Shown: in pieces, positions 26,080 to 34,676 of the stretch
Position numbering within the stretch: the stretch's first letter is position 1
Layout: each line of letters begins with the position of its first letter
DNA from: Lentibacillus persicus
GTDB lineage: Bacteria; Bacillota; Bacilli; Bacillales; Amphibacillaceae
Length of the DNA stretch: 64,000 bases
Assembly: GCF_900112705.1 (NCBI RefSeq)
Contig: NZ_FOMR01000011.1
Location: forward strand, 1-64,000
Reading direction: 5' to 3'
Position numbers and translations under genes: made by a program
Notes under the pieces: model-generated
What the model was told of the DNA's origin: nothing
The model's input: only the letters and a program-made list of their open reading frames with translations
Database searches by the model: none

Positions 26080-26634
26080 ATGAGTCGATCCTTAAAACGA
26101 GACACATTACTTGAAGTAGCTGAACGATTATTTTATGAACATGGCTTCCGCGGGGTAGGCTTAAAGCAAATAATCAGTGAAGCGAATGTAGCTACGATGA
26201 CGCTTTATAATCATTTCCCGTCCAAGGATAATCTCGTGGAAGAAGTACTTAAGCTGCGCGAAGAACGCTACTGGTCTTATTTGGACTCCCATGTAGAAAT
26301 GGATTCGGATTCCCCGTTTATTTTGGCTGTGGAAGCCCATGGTCGCTGGTTAAAGGAACAATCTTACCAGGGTGATATGTTTTTAAGAGCAATAGAAGAT
26401 TACAGTGGAACAGATAATGATATTGAAAATATTGCAAGGGGCCATAAATCCAAATTACTTCGATATTTTCAGCGATTGGCTCAAAGGAAAGGGAAAGATA
26501 ATGAACGTGATTTAGCACATCAATTCACATTGCTGCTGGAAGGAACCACTTCCATGACGACATTAATTGGTGCAGAGAAAGCAACCGAACATTCAATTGC
26601 GATGGCGAGGACAATTGTCCGGCAAACATCGTAA
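26080..26634 (+). CDS. TetR/AcrR family regulator
   Basis: This 184-residue repressor has an N-terminal HTH (GLKQIISEANVATMTLYNHFPSKDNL) and a C-terminal domain with LLLEGTTSMTTLIG typical of one TetR subgroup. GAAGGAGAAATG precedes the ATG region. Operators of the form TAGAAARGTCRTTCTA lie before it and before the downstream MFS gene, so it probably controls itself and that transporter. Confidence 0.9.
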   Translation: MSRSLKRDTLLEVAERLFYEHGFRGVGLKQIISEANVATMTLYNHFPSKDNLVEEVLKLREERYWSYLDSHVEMDSDSPFILAVEAHGRWLKEQSYQGDMFLRAIEDYSGTDNDIENIARGHKSKLLRYFQRLAQRKGKDNERDLAHQFTLLLEGTTSMTTLIGAEKATEHSIAMARTIVRQTS

Positions 26635-26650
26635 TTTTTTTAATCAGAAG

Positions 26651-26666
26651 TAGAAAGGTCGTTCTA
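26651..26666. promoter_or_regulatory. Putative TetR operator upstream of the YbfB-like MFS gene
   Basis: TAGAAAGGTCGTTCTA matches the site before the TetR gene at 14 of 16 positions. It sits between the TetR stop and the MFS start. Confidence 0.75.
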
Positions 26667-26694
26667 TATAATTTTAGGCGGTTAGGGTGATACC

Positions 26695-27855
26695 ATGAAA
26701 TTTTCAAGGTTAGTGCTGCCCGGAGTGACGATGGTCGCTGTTACCTATGGTTTGGCGAGGTTTAGCTATGGGTTGCTTCTGCCGGATATTAATGCCTCGC
26801 TTAATATGTCTGAGTTTTTGTCAGGAGCAACATCGTCGCTGTTTTATTTAGCTTACTGTGTCACGATTGTTCTTTCAACTGTGATAACAACACAAGAAGG
26901 CCCAAGAAGAATGATCCTCCTGGCTGGACTGTCGGCGTTTGTGGGAATGTTGATGATGGCAGTCACGCCGAATGCATGGGTCCTCGCGTTTGGTGTGTTG
27001 TTGGCCGGAGGGAGCACAGGGTTGGTTTCTCCTCCATACGGTGCGGCGATATCACTATGGATCCAAGAAGAGAAGCAAGGCAAGGCAAATACGTGGATTA
27101 ACTCAGGAACAAGCTTGGGCATCGTCCTTTCAGGAGCGGGTGCTTATTTTTTAACACCAAATTGGAGGCTGACATATTTAATTTATGCGGTTCTGACTTT
27201 ACTGATATTGGTGTGGAATTACAAAGCGATTCCAAAAGGCAGAATGGGTTCAAGATTGAGGTTTAAGAAAGGAAACTATTCAATACGAGGTGTGAAAGAA
27301 GCTAAGCCTTTAATTGCGGCATCTCTTATTCTTGGAATTTCCACCGCGGCGTTCTGGACGTTTTCCAGATCTTTTGTTGAAGTGGCTGGTGATTATAGTG
27401 ATTGGCAGCTTTCCGGCTTTTGGGTTGTGATTGGACTGTTTGGTGTGCTGGGGGGGTTTTCCGGGTCGTTAATCGAAAAGGGAGGCTTGCCATTCGCTTA
27501 TAAATTAGGCAGTTTATCCATTGCCTCAGCTTCAATTATTCTGGCTGTTGCACCAGGGAATTGGTTGATGTCTTACTTATCGGCTGGAATCTTTGGTTGT
27601 TCCTATATTTTCCTGACGGGTGTTCTGCTTGTCTGGGGAATTCGCGTGTTTATTGCGAATGCGTCGCTGGGCATTGGCGTTCCGTTTTTACTTCTGGCGG
27701 TCGGGCAAGTAATCGGTTCAATACTTGCCGGATGGCTCGTTGGGTCATGGGGCTATGCTGCGTCGTTTATGATACATGGTGTATTGGGCTTGACAGCTCT
27801 CCTTATGGGTCCCGGAAAGCGTCAAAATGAGATGGCGAATATTACCTCAGATTAA
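26695..27855 (+). CDS. MFS transporter, YbfB/YjiJ-like
   Basis: This 386-residue, 12-TM major facilitator protein begins VLPGVTMVAVTYGLARFSYGLLLPDI, which resembles the YbfB/YjiJ family. SLFYLAYCVT, GGSTGLVSPPYGAAISLW and GQVIGSILAGWL segments fit MFS helices 2, 4-5 and 11. TTAGGGTGAT lies before the ATG. It is 60 bp after a TetR gene with a TetR-type operator in the gap, suggesting substrate-induced export; the substrate is unknown. Confidence 0.83.
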   Translation: MKFSRLVLPGVTMVAVTYGLARFSYGLLLPDINASLNMSEFLSGATSSLFYLAYCVTIVLSTVITTQEGPRRMILLAGLSAFVGMLMMAVTPNAWVLAFGVLLAGGSTGLVSPPYGAAISLWIQEEKQGKANTWINSGTSLGIVLSGAGAYFLTPNWRLTYLIYAVLTLLILVWNYKAIPKGRMGSRLRFKKGNYSIRGVKEAKPLIAASLILGISTAAFWTFSRSFVEVAGDYSDWQLSGFWVVIGLFGVLGGFSGSLIEKGGLPFAYKLGSLSIASASIILAVAPGNWLMSYLSAGIFGCSYIFLTGVLLVWGIRVFIANASLGIGVPFLLLAVGQVIGSILAGWLVGSWGYAASFMIHGVLGLTALLMGPGKRQNEMANITSD

Positions 27856-27948
27856 ATTAAGCAGTTGAATAATTGACGCTTAAAGTGCTATGTTTAAACA
27901 TGGCTGGAAACTTATATAAAAAGATAAAATCAAAAAGGGAGAGAAGCA

Positions 27949-28548
27949 TTGATTTGGGAAGTGCTTAACGTTGTCGGCACCATCGCATTTGCAGTCAGTG
28001 GTGCCATTATTGCGACACAAGAGGACTATGATATTTTAGGGGTATATGTGTTAGGGTTCGTAACAGCATTTGGGGGAAGTACAATCCGTAACTTACTAAT
28101 TGGTATACCGATTGAAAACATTTGGACTCAAGGTAATTTATTCATCGTCGTCTTCTCGGTGATTACGGTTGTTTTTCTATTGCCAAACCCCTGGCTTCAA
28201 TATTGGAATAAATGGGGAATTCTTTTCGATGCGATTGGTTTGGCGTCATTTGCCATTCAAGGAGCTTTAAGTGCTGTACAGGTCGATGCACCGCTGAGTG
28301 CAGTTCTTGTTGCGGCAACCTTGACCGGATCAGGCGGCGGTATGCTTAGGGATGTGCTTGCAGGACGCAAGCCGATGATTTTCCGCGAGGAGATTTATGC
28401 ACTTTGGGCCACATTGGGAGGCTTAGCCATAGGACTCGGTGTGATCAGCGGTCCCTGGACAACAGGTATTCTGTTTGTCGCAATCGTGACGTTGAGGATG
28501 TGTTCGGTGCGTTTTAATTGGCGCCTTCCTCGGCACCCAATATGGTGA
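27949..28548 (+). CDS. TRIC-type cation channel / UPF0126 membrane protein
   Basis: This 199-residue membrane protein has two copies of the UPF0126 glycine-rich domain (FAVSGAIIATQEDYDILGVYVLGFVTAFGG..., then SFAIQGALSAVQVDAPLSAVLVAATLTGSGGG). This is the arrangement of prokaryotic trimeric intracellular cation (TRIC) channels, with about seven TM helices. The start is TTG after AAAGGGAGAG. Monocistronic; its physiological role in bacteria is not settled. Confidence 0.88.
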   Translation: MIWEVLNVVGTIAFAVSGAIIATQEDYDILGVYVLGFVTAFGGSTIRNLLIGIPIENIWTQGNLFIVVFSVITVVFLLPNPWLQYWNKWGILFDAIGLASFAIQGALSAVQVDAPLSAVLVAATLTGSGGGMLRDVLAGRKPMIFREEIYALWATLGGLAIGLGVISGPWTTGILFVAIVTLRMCSVRFNWRLPRHPIW

Positions 28549-28561
28549 GATACTAAAGAAA

Positions 28562-28597
28562 AAGAGAACAGGTTTATCCGCTTGCCCCTGTTCTCTT
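28562..28597 (-). terminator. Rho-independent terminator, bidirectional
   Basis: AAGAGAACAGG (28562-28572) pairs with CCTGTTCTCTT (28587-28597). The T tract is stronger on the minus strand (after the DUF3231 gene), but it also lies at the end of the TRIC gene on the + strand. Confidence 0.88.
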
Positions 28598-28603
28598 ACA
28601 CGA

Positions 28604-29116
28604 TCATCGGTCGCTTGCTTTACTATAATGCAATGGCGGTGACACTAACCAGCCTTTCTCTTTGGTAAGCCTGAGAACTTTAGCTCCGAGTTGTGCCTTT
28701 TGTGTATGGAATTGGCCATACATCATTGCAATATCTTCTCGTACTGATTCACCAATCATCTTACTGCATGAAACTAATCCTGCTGCAATTTCTGTGGATA
28801 GGGCCGCTGCTATTTCCGCATCCTGAAAACGTGCTCCCGCTGGAATATCCTCCGGAGAGGCGTTCGGACGTTCCGGTGGTGTTGGCGGCAGACCAATCCC
28901 GTGCTCCTTCAAGAGCTTTTCAACCTGCTGACTTTCCTGTTGAGCAGCTTGAATCGCTTCCTCAAGCAATTTCCGTAAATCTTCATCACCTGCATGATTA
29001 AGTTGTGTCTGATTACCGGCAATAACTGCTTTTGCACCGCTCAAATACATCCATGCGCCATATACTTCACCATAGTGCATTGGTTCATCTTTGGGATTTC
29101 CGCTTAGTATGCCCAT
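28604..29116 (-). CDS. DUF3231 family protein
   Basis: This protein of 170 residues matches DUF3231, a family common in spore-forming Bacillaceae with a ferritin-like/CotF-like helical make-up. It starts MGILSGNPKDEPMHYGEVYG, has a helical segment rich in Gln/Glu, then PPTPPERP and a second half EIAAALSTEIAAGLVSCSKMIG...YGQFHTQKAQLGAKVLRLTKEKGWLV. ATG at 29116 is set by GGAGG 6 nt upstream; an in-frame ATG at 29152 lacks a site. Function unknown, perhaps spore-associated. Confidence 0.85.
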   Translation of the reverse strand: MGILSGNPKDEPMHYGEVYGAWMYLSGAKAVIAGNQTQLNHAGDEDLRKLLEEAIQAAQQESQQVEKLLKEHGIGLPPTPPERPNASPEDIPAGARFQDAEIAAALSTEIAAGLVSCSKMIGESVREDIAMMYGQFHTQKAQLGAKVLRLTKEKGWLVSPPLHYSKASDR

Positions 29117-29260
29117 TCGAATCCTCCTTAAAAATTCATTTAATGGTATCATCTTTCCAATTATTAAACTGCCCTGGGGACATCAAATTATTCAACTTAG
29201 CAGAGAACTCGTTCAAGCAAATCGTTAAGTTTGGTTCCATTCAGGTGAGCAGCGCGCCCA

Positions 29261-30205
29261 TCAAGGACAGCTGTTCAACGTGCAGACAATAATGTAAAGA
29301 AAAGGGATGGAAATAATACATAGCAGTGTCGTTAGAAGCACCCCGATTGATGGAAAAACCGTATCCCCTCCGTATTTTTGTGAATAAAGTGAAATCGTTG
29401 GAGCAGAAGGCATTCCCGAAACTAATACAGCAATCAGAACTGCGTGAGACGGCGCAGGCAAGGCAATAAATGGAAGTAGGAGACATGGGATGATGATTAG
29501 CCTGGCGAGTGCTGCTTTCCATATATAAGTATTTTTAATAAATGACGCAAAATTCTTGTATGCCACGTTTGCGATTAGAATTCCTATCATCATCATGGAA
29601 AGCGGAATCGTCATTTTACCGACTGTTTCAAGTCCTGTCGATAACATTGCGGGCCATCCGATGGGAAGTAAAAAAACTGCCAGCCCGATAATGGTGGACA
29701 GAAAACCAGGGTTTAAGAAGATATTTTTCCATGTAATGGTTGCTGTATTTTTTCCAAACAGATAAATTCCGTACGTCCATATGAGTATGAGGTAACATAA
29801 ATTAAAAATGGTCAAATAAATGATCCCTTGCTCTCCCAGCAGAATAAAACTGACAGCATAGCCGATAAACCCTTGATTGCCGAAAATAATGAGCCCTTCA
29901 TAGGGGCTTTTTTGTTTCTCCGGAAGCTTGGCATGCTGACGCATCCAGTATGCCAGAAAACATGCAAAGATAAGGATGTATACAGACATAACAAAAAGCC
30001 ATACAAATTCTTTTAACAAACTTAAGGAAAACGAAATATCAAGCGAATATAAAATGAGAGCTGGCAATGTAATATAAAGAACGAGCTGTGTTAAAACGTC
30101 ATTTGCATTTTCATTTAAGATACTTGCCTTTCTGGCCGCAAACCCTATACCGGCTATTCCATAAAGTATTAGCATTTCTTGTATAAACGCACTTGCGGAC
30201 CCCAT
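29261..30205 (-). CDS. AEC family transporter (auxin efflux carrier/malonate carrier-like)
   Basis: This 314-residue membrane protein of the AEC family has about 10 TM helices. The N-terminal GIAGIGFAARKASILNENANDVLTQLVLYITLPALILYSLDI and the C-terminal SGMPSAPTISLYSQKYGGDT are characteristic family segments. Substrates of bacterial members include malonate and other carboxylates, unassigned here. GGAGGG precedes the ATG. Monocistronic. Confidence 0.87.
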   Translation of the reverse strand: MGSASAFIQEMLILYGIAGIGFAARKASILNENANDVLTQLVLYITLPALILYSLDISFSLSLLKEFVWLFVMSVYILIFACFLAYWMRQHAKLPEKQKSPYEGLIIFGNQGFIGYAVSFILLGEQGIIYLTIFNLCYLILIWTYGIYLFGKNTATITWKNIFLNPGFLSTIIGLAVFLLPIGWPAMLSTGLETVGKMTIPLSMMMIGILIANVAYKNFASFIKNTYIWKAALARLIIIPCLLLPFIALPAPSHAVLIAVLVSGMPSAPTISLYSQKYGGDTVFPSIGVLLTTLLCIISIPFLYIIVCTLNSCP

Positions 30206-30287
30206 AATTATCCCTCCGCTTTACTGTATGAGAGGAGGAATTGAGTGGTTAATATCATAAGTTCAGAAAGCAGTTCCAAATGAAAAG

Positions 30288-30326
30288 CGGCAGTCCCTCT
30301 GACTTATTGGAGAGACTGCCGTTTTA
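30288..30326. terminator. Rho-independent terminator-like hairpin
   Basis: CGGCAGTC at 30288-30295 pairs with GACTGCCG at 30314-30321; flanking CCTC/GGAG bases extend the stem. TTTT follows on the + strand and CTTTTC on the minus strand. By context it ends the DUF378 gene on the minus strand. Confidence 0.7.
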
Positions 30327-30396
30327 TTTGAACATCAGATTGTCTCATACAGTGCGGAAAGCTATGATGGTATTTGTTCAGTGGTTATTACCGCTA

Positions 30397-30702
30397 TTAT
30401 TTATCGCGTTTTTCAGTATCCGACAGGTCTGTTTCTTCACCAAATTCGGTTCCATACTTTAACCTGCCGGACTCCATTCCGTCACGGTTTTTTTCTCTAT
30501 ATTCCTCGTGGTCAGGCTCGAACAAAAGTGTTAAACAATATAAACTGCTTAAACCGACTAAAGCATAAACAATTCTGGCAAGCATGCCATCCTGGCCGCC
30601 AAAAATTGCCGCAACCAAATCAAACTGAAAGAATCCAATCAGACCCCAGTTTATCCCGCCTATAATTGTTAACAGAAGCGCGAAACGTTTAAGTCCATCC
30701 AT
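30397..30702 (-). CDS. yuzA: DUF378 family membrane protein (YuzA-like)
   Basis: This 101-residue protein has two TM helices with the DUF378 pattern (LLLTIIGGINWGLIGFFQFDLVAAIFGG, then ARIVYALVGLSSLYCL) and a charged C-terminal tail of about 40 residues. It is a common small membrane protein in bacilli of unknown role. AGGAGGTGA lies just before the start. Confidence 0.88.
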   Translation of the reverse strand: MDGLKRFALLLTIIGGINWGLIGFFQFDLVAAIFGGQDGMLARIVYALVGLSSLYCLTLLFEPDHEEYREKNRDGMESGRLKYGTEFGEETDLSDTEKRDK

Positions 30703-30889
30703 AAATATTCACCTCCTCATTCAATTAAGAAACCCTGGCAATTTTATTTTTTGTAACAACTTATCATTTATGCGTATGCTTTTTTATATACTGATTAATG
30801 TTGCAATGTTTCTTTTTTGGAGAAAGAAGTGCTTCAGCTTAAATTGGATAATTGATGGGCAAAATTCAGTAAGCAGGATTTTTAAAAAG

Positions 30890-30922
30890 GCAAAAAAAAT
30901 CGCCCCTGAGACAAAGGGGCAA
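30890..30922 (-). terminator. Rho-independent terminator of the Cys-rich protein gene
   Basis: On the minus strand GCCCCT pairs with AGGGGC and is followed by ATTTTTTTT. It lies 77 bp after the copper-binding-type gene. Confidence 0.88.
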
Positions 30923-30998
30923 TTTTAAGGTATAAATTAAGAGGCTTGGGGATAATTAATCGTTTATGTGGGGGAAGAAAGAAAACTCCCCTATTATA

Positions 30999-31319
30999 TT
31001 ACGCAGCCATTTCACGGCAAACTTTCGCACAGCGGTGGCATGCTTCTGCACAATCCTGGCAATGTTGATGCTCATGTTTCGCACACTCATCACCACATGC
31101 CTGGCAAATTTCAGCGCATAGACCGCAGATTTGCTGTGCAAATGGGCTGTTGCTTTGCATTGCCTTGGCAGCAAACGCGCACATATCGGCACATTCACGG
31201 TCCAGCCTGATACACTCGGTCATCATTTTCACGTTGTCCTCGTTTAAACAGTCATTGTAACATTTGTTGCATTGCTCCATGCAGTTCAGGCATTCTTTAA
31301 TACATTCTTCATAAGTCAT
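30999..31319 (-). CDS. Four-helix bundle Cys-rich copper-binding protein (Csp/DUF326, YhjQ-like)
   Basis: This protein of 106 residues has Cys pairs spaced 3-4 residues apart along four helices (ECIKECLNCMEQCNKCYNDC, CIRLDRECADMC, CGLCAEICQACGDEC, CQDCAEACHRCAKVC). This is the pattern of Csp-type copper storage proteins and B. subtilis YhjQ. There is no signal peptide, so a cytosolic copper buffer (Csp3-like) is the best guess. ATG at 31319 is preferred over 31382 because it follows AAAGGGTG. Copper binding is inferred from family membership. Confidence 0.88.
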   Translation of the reverse strand: MTYEECIKECLNCMEQCNKCYNDCLNEDNVKMMTECIRLDRECADMCAFAAKAMQSNSPFAQQICGLCAEICQACGDECAKHEHQHCQDCAEACHRCAKVCREMAA

Positions 31320-31488
31320 GCTATTCACCCTTTCTGTATTTAGTGGCTGCATATTCATAAATAGTCTACCCAACAAAGACAAACGAAAAACTTCTCATAT
31401 CATATGCCTGTCTTCAATCTGGGTTATATGTACATATTCAGGGTTACGTGCATAGACTATGGCGACTATGCTTGAAAGGGATGAGCAA

Positions 31489-32025
31489 ATGAATTATAAG
31501 CCGTTTATGTATCCAAACTGTCCTTGCTTTGATGGCTGGTCAATGTACCCATCCGGTCATCAGCCTGCACACCCTGGTAATCCATACGGGATGAGTTATG
31601 ACATGCAACAGCCGTATATGGAGTGTCGGGACTATGGCCGTCAACCCTTCACGGTTAATATTAAACAGAGAGCTGAAGCAAATCGAACCTACCGGACAGC
31701 CATATGGACTGGTAAATATCTTCAGGTTACAGTAATGAGCATTAATCCTGGGGAAGATATTGGCCTCGAAGTACATCCATCCACTGATCAGTTTCTGCGT
31801 GTTGAAGCAGGACGCGGATTAGTCAGGATGGGCGAAAATCAGTACAATCTGGATTATGAAATGCACGTCCAGGAAAATGATGCGATTATGGTTCCTGCCG
31901 GTAAATGGCACAACCTGATTAACATCGGCCATACGCCATTGAAACTTTATACAATTTATGCGCCGCCTGAGCACCCATTCGGTACTGTTCACATGACGAA
32001 ACATGAGGCAATGGAAGACGAATAG
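31489..32025 (+). CDS. Cupin domain protein
   Basis: This protein of 178 residues has a Tyr/Pro/Met-rich N-terminal part (YPNCPCFDGWSMYPSG) reminiscent of coat-associated proteins, then a single cupin domain (about residues 60-165). The cupin metal motifs are partial: PGEDIGLEVHPSTDQFLRVEAG (His and Gln in place of the second His) and VPAGKWHNLIN (His). ATG at 31489 is chosen because GAAAGGG lies upstream; an in-frame ATG at 31459 has no site. Role unknown. Confidence 0.82.
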   Translation: MNYKPFMYPNCPCFDGWSMYPSGHQPAHPGNPYGMSYDMQQPYMECRDYGRQPFTVNIKQRAEANRTYRTAIWTGKYLQVTVMSINPGEDIGLEVHPSTDQFLRVEAGRGLVRMGENQYNLDYEMHVQENDAIMVPAGKWHNLINIGHTPLKLYTIYAPPEHPFGTVHMTKHEAMEDE

Positions 32026-32040
32026 AGGTACTGTCGGAAA

Positions 32041-32365
32041 AGGGGCTTGGACATAACTCAAAAGAGCATTTTGAAAGATGAACAAAGCGTATGTCAGCGG
32101 AAGAAATATACGGAGACTTCTGCGGGACTAGAGGCATAGGTGAGACCCCGCAGGGCGCAGCCCGAGGAGGCTCACCAGCCGCCCGCGAAAAGCGACGAGC
32201 AAAGCTTCCACCGAGTCAGCTGCGAGTTGCGAGGAGTGCTGCTGCACCGAGTTCACTGGCAACACGACGAGCACCCAAGTATATTTCTGGAGCGGGTCAT
32301 TTGCACCCCCGTTTACTTGGTTAGTTCATTTTCCTTCAACTAAAGCTCTTTTGTCCCAGCCGATC
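32041..32365 (-). repeat. Dispersed imperfect-palindrome repeat, long copy 3
   Basis: The reverse complement aligns with copy 1 at 4.8 kb (CCGCTCCRGAAATAT ... CGCGGGCGGCTGRTGAGCC ... GGTCTCA ... CCCGCAGRAGTCTCCG ... TATTTCYTCCGCT). About 80-90 extra bases follow the left arm. The outer ends are themselves an inverted repeat (GGCTTGGACATAACTCAAAAGAGC at the left, GCTCTTTTGTCCCAGCC at the right). It fills the gap between the cupin and MMPL genes; apparent short frames inside it are not real genes. Confidence 0.8.
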
Positions 32366-32421
32366 TTTCCGGCGTTTTATGCATTTTGGGGCATTGTTTC
32401 GAATTGTTAATACAGGGTAAG

Positions 32422-32450
32422 TTGACATGTGGATCGTTTTGCGAAATACT
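32422..32450 (+). promoter_or_regulatory. Likely sigma-A promoter of the MMPL gene
   Basis: TTGACA at 32422-32427 and AATACT at 32445-32450 are 17 bp apart, about 55 bp upstream of the start codon. The -35 is perfect and the -10 weak. Confidence 0.55.
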
Positions 32451-32505
32451 AAAAAATAAAGGGTATACTGTTTTGTTAAAACGCTTTACGAAGGGGGCTA
32501 CATAC

Positions 32506-34605
32506 ATGAATCGACCATTGCAGTCAATCACTGATCGTGTTTCAACCAGGAAAGGGATGTGGCTTACACTGACCATTTGGCTGGCTGGAACATTGATGCT
32601 TGCACTTTTTGCACCGAGCGCTCAAGACTATCAGGTGACCAGCATCGATTCAATACCGGAGGATGCTCAATCGTCCGTCGCTCAGTCTAAAATAGATCAT
32701 TATTTCGGCGATAATGATGGCATTTCGGCGATTATGGTGTTTCAGGCTGATAATAAAGAGGCCGGGCTGGCGGAAATCCCGGCTTTTTTGGAGGCCATTA
32801 AAGAAGAAAATATCTCGGGTATCAAGAATATTGTACCACTGGGGGAAATGCCGCCTCAGGCTGCAGCGCAGTTCTATTCTGAGGATGAAACAACCACGAT
32901 GGTGCCGATGACACTTGATGCGTCTTTGGATTCTGATGAGATAAAATCCACAATCGATAAAGTTTATGAATTGCAACAGGATGCTCGTGTCACGATGAAG
33001 ATTACCGGTCCGGCTGCTATCGGGGCTGATACCACAGAGTTGTTTTCAAGAGCGGATATCGTTTTGATCCTGTCGACTGTAGGCATTATTCTTGTACTTC
33101 TTGTTGTGATATACCGTTCACCGTTTTTGGCGTTGATTCCACTACTGGGTGCCGCGTTCGTTTATGAAGTGGTGAATCAAATACTGGGTCTGATGGGGAT
33201 GGCAGGACTGGATATCGGACAGCAGTCGTTTTCAATTATGACGATTTTATTGTTTGCTGCACTTATTGATTATTCACTTTTTGTATTTTCGCGGTATAAT
33301 GAAGAACTGAAGCAGCATGAAAGTAAGCATGAAGCGATGAAGCTTGCCATGAGAGGCACGGGTGTTCCGATCTTTTACTCGGGGGGGACCGTGTTTGCTG
33401 CGATGCTTGTGTTGTTCTTTGCTGAGTTTGCTGAATACCGCAATTTTGCCCCGATTTTTGGTACAGCTGTTATTGTCGTTTTAATTGCTTCACTGACATT
33501 AGTGCCGGCAATGTTTACCTTGTTCGGGCGGAAGGCTTTTTGGCCGAAAGTGCCGCATGTCGGTGACAAACAAGTTAAAAAAAGCTCATTCTGGGCAAAA
33601 GTCGGACGGCTTGTAACACAATCACCGGTTAATTCAGTGGCCATTATTGTGATAATTTTATTAGGCTCGGCTTTCAATATCGTCAATCTTGAGTATGAGT
33701 TCAATACGATGAAATCCTTCCCTGAGGATATGCCATCCAGAGAAGGGTATGAAATGCTGGAAGAAAAGTTTGAACCGGGCGATTTGGCACCTGCTTCTGT
33801 ACTGCTTGAAGCAGATGGTTCGGTCAATGAAGAAAAGCGTCAGGAACTTGCGGCTGACCTTTCTGATCAGCCGCTTGTTGAAAGCGTCCGTGTGCAGAAT
33901 ATGACCGATGATCAGGAGGCGATCTCCTATCAAATGACGTTTGGGGCAAACCCTTATTCAAAGGAAACAATGGATGCACTTGAGGGTATAATAAATGACT
34001 CGGAAAGTATCTTGGCTGACAGTAATCTTAATGGTGACTTATACTTTGCAGGGGAGACGGCTGTATCTGTTGATGACCGCTCATTGAATAACCGGGACTT
34101 AATTGTAATTGTCACACTGGAGACGCTGCTGATTTTCGGTATGCTTATCTTTTTAACCAGATCGTTCAAAATGCCATTGTACATGATGGGGACGATTCTT
34201 GTTTCGTTTGTGGCAGCACTCGGACTGGGCACATTAATGACAGATCTTTTCTTTGGTATAGATACCGTGAGCAACCGTGTGCCGCTTTATGCTTTTGTTT
34301 TCCTTGTTGCATTGGGCATCGACTATAATATCATGCTCGTTTCACGCTTTATGGAGGAGCGGGAGATGTATCCGGTAAGAGAAGCAGTGGAAAAAGCTGT
34401 AGCGAATACAGGCGGTGTTATTTCCTCTGCAGGTATCATTCTTGCAGCGACATTCAGTGTGCTCATGACTCAGCCCATACAACTTTTGTTTGTATTTGGG
34501 TTTATTGTCGCAGTGGGGATTCTGATGGATACATTCCTGATCAGGGGCGTTTTGCTGCCGGGATTGCTTGTTTTATTTGAGAAAGATAAGAAACGAAACC
34601 AGTAA
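32506..34605 (+). CDS. MMPL family (RND superfamily) transporter, YdfJ-like
   Basis: This transporter of 699 residues has two repeats of one TM helix, an extracytoplasmic domain and five TM helices (domains roughly at 35-170 and 390-530). The RND TM4 motifs with the conserved Asp-Tyr are visible in both halves (LIDYSLFVFSRYNEEL, LGIDYNIMLVSRFMEE). Bacillus relatives (YdfJ) export lipids or drugs. ATG at 32506 after AAGGGGG is chosen over an in-frame ATG 40 codons upstream, which precedes the promoter-like sequence. Confidence 0.92.
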   Translation: MNRPLQSITDRVSTRKGMWLTLTIWLAGTLMLALFAPSAQDYQVTSIDSIPEDAQSSVAQSKIDHYFGDNDGISAIMVFQADNKEAGLAEIPAFLEAIKEENISGIKNIVPLGEMPPQAAAQFYSEDETTTMVPMTLDASLDSDEIKSTIDKVYELQQDARVTMKITGPAAIGADTTELFSRADIVLILSTVGIILVLLVVIYRSPFLALIPLLGAAFVYEVVNQILGLMGMAGLDIGQQSFSIMTILLFAALIDYSLFVFSRYNEELKQHESKHEAMKLAMRGTGVPIFYSGGTVFAAMLVLFFAEFAEYRNFAPIFGTAVIVVLIASLTLVPAMFTLFGRKAFWPKVPHVGDKQVKKSSFWAKVGRLVTQSPVNSVAIIVIILLGSAFNIVNLEYEFNTMKSFPEDMPSREGYEMLEEKFEPGDLAPASVLLEADGSVNEEKRQELAADLSDQPLVESVRVQNMTDDQEAISYQMTFGANPYSKETMDALEGIINDSESILADSNLNGDLYFAGETAVSVDDRSLNNRDLIVIVTLETLLIFGMLIFLTRSFKMPLYMMGTILVSFVAALGLGTLMTDLFFGIDTVSNRVPLYAFVFLVALGIDYNIMLVSRFMEEREMYPVREAVEKAVANTGGVISSAGIILAATFSVLMTQPIQLLFVFGFIVAVGILMDTFLIRGVLLPGLLVLFEKDKKRNQ

Positions 34606-34676
34606 ACCCAGTAGAAGTTTAAATTGGTATGAACTCAGGAAAACATAAACCATACTTAAAATTGAGGTGAGATGAA

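Noticed and set aside
32091-32343. Short frames in the gap before the MMPL gene
   Set aside because: They lie wholly inside a dispersed palindromic repeat shared with 4.8 kb.
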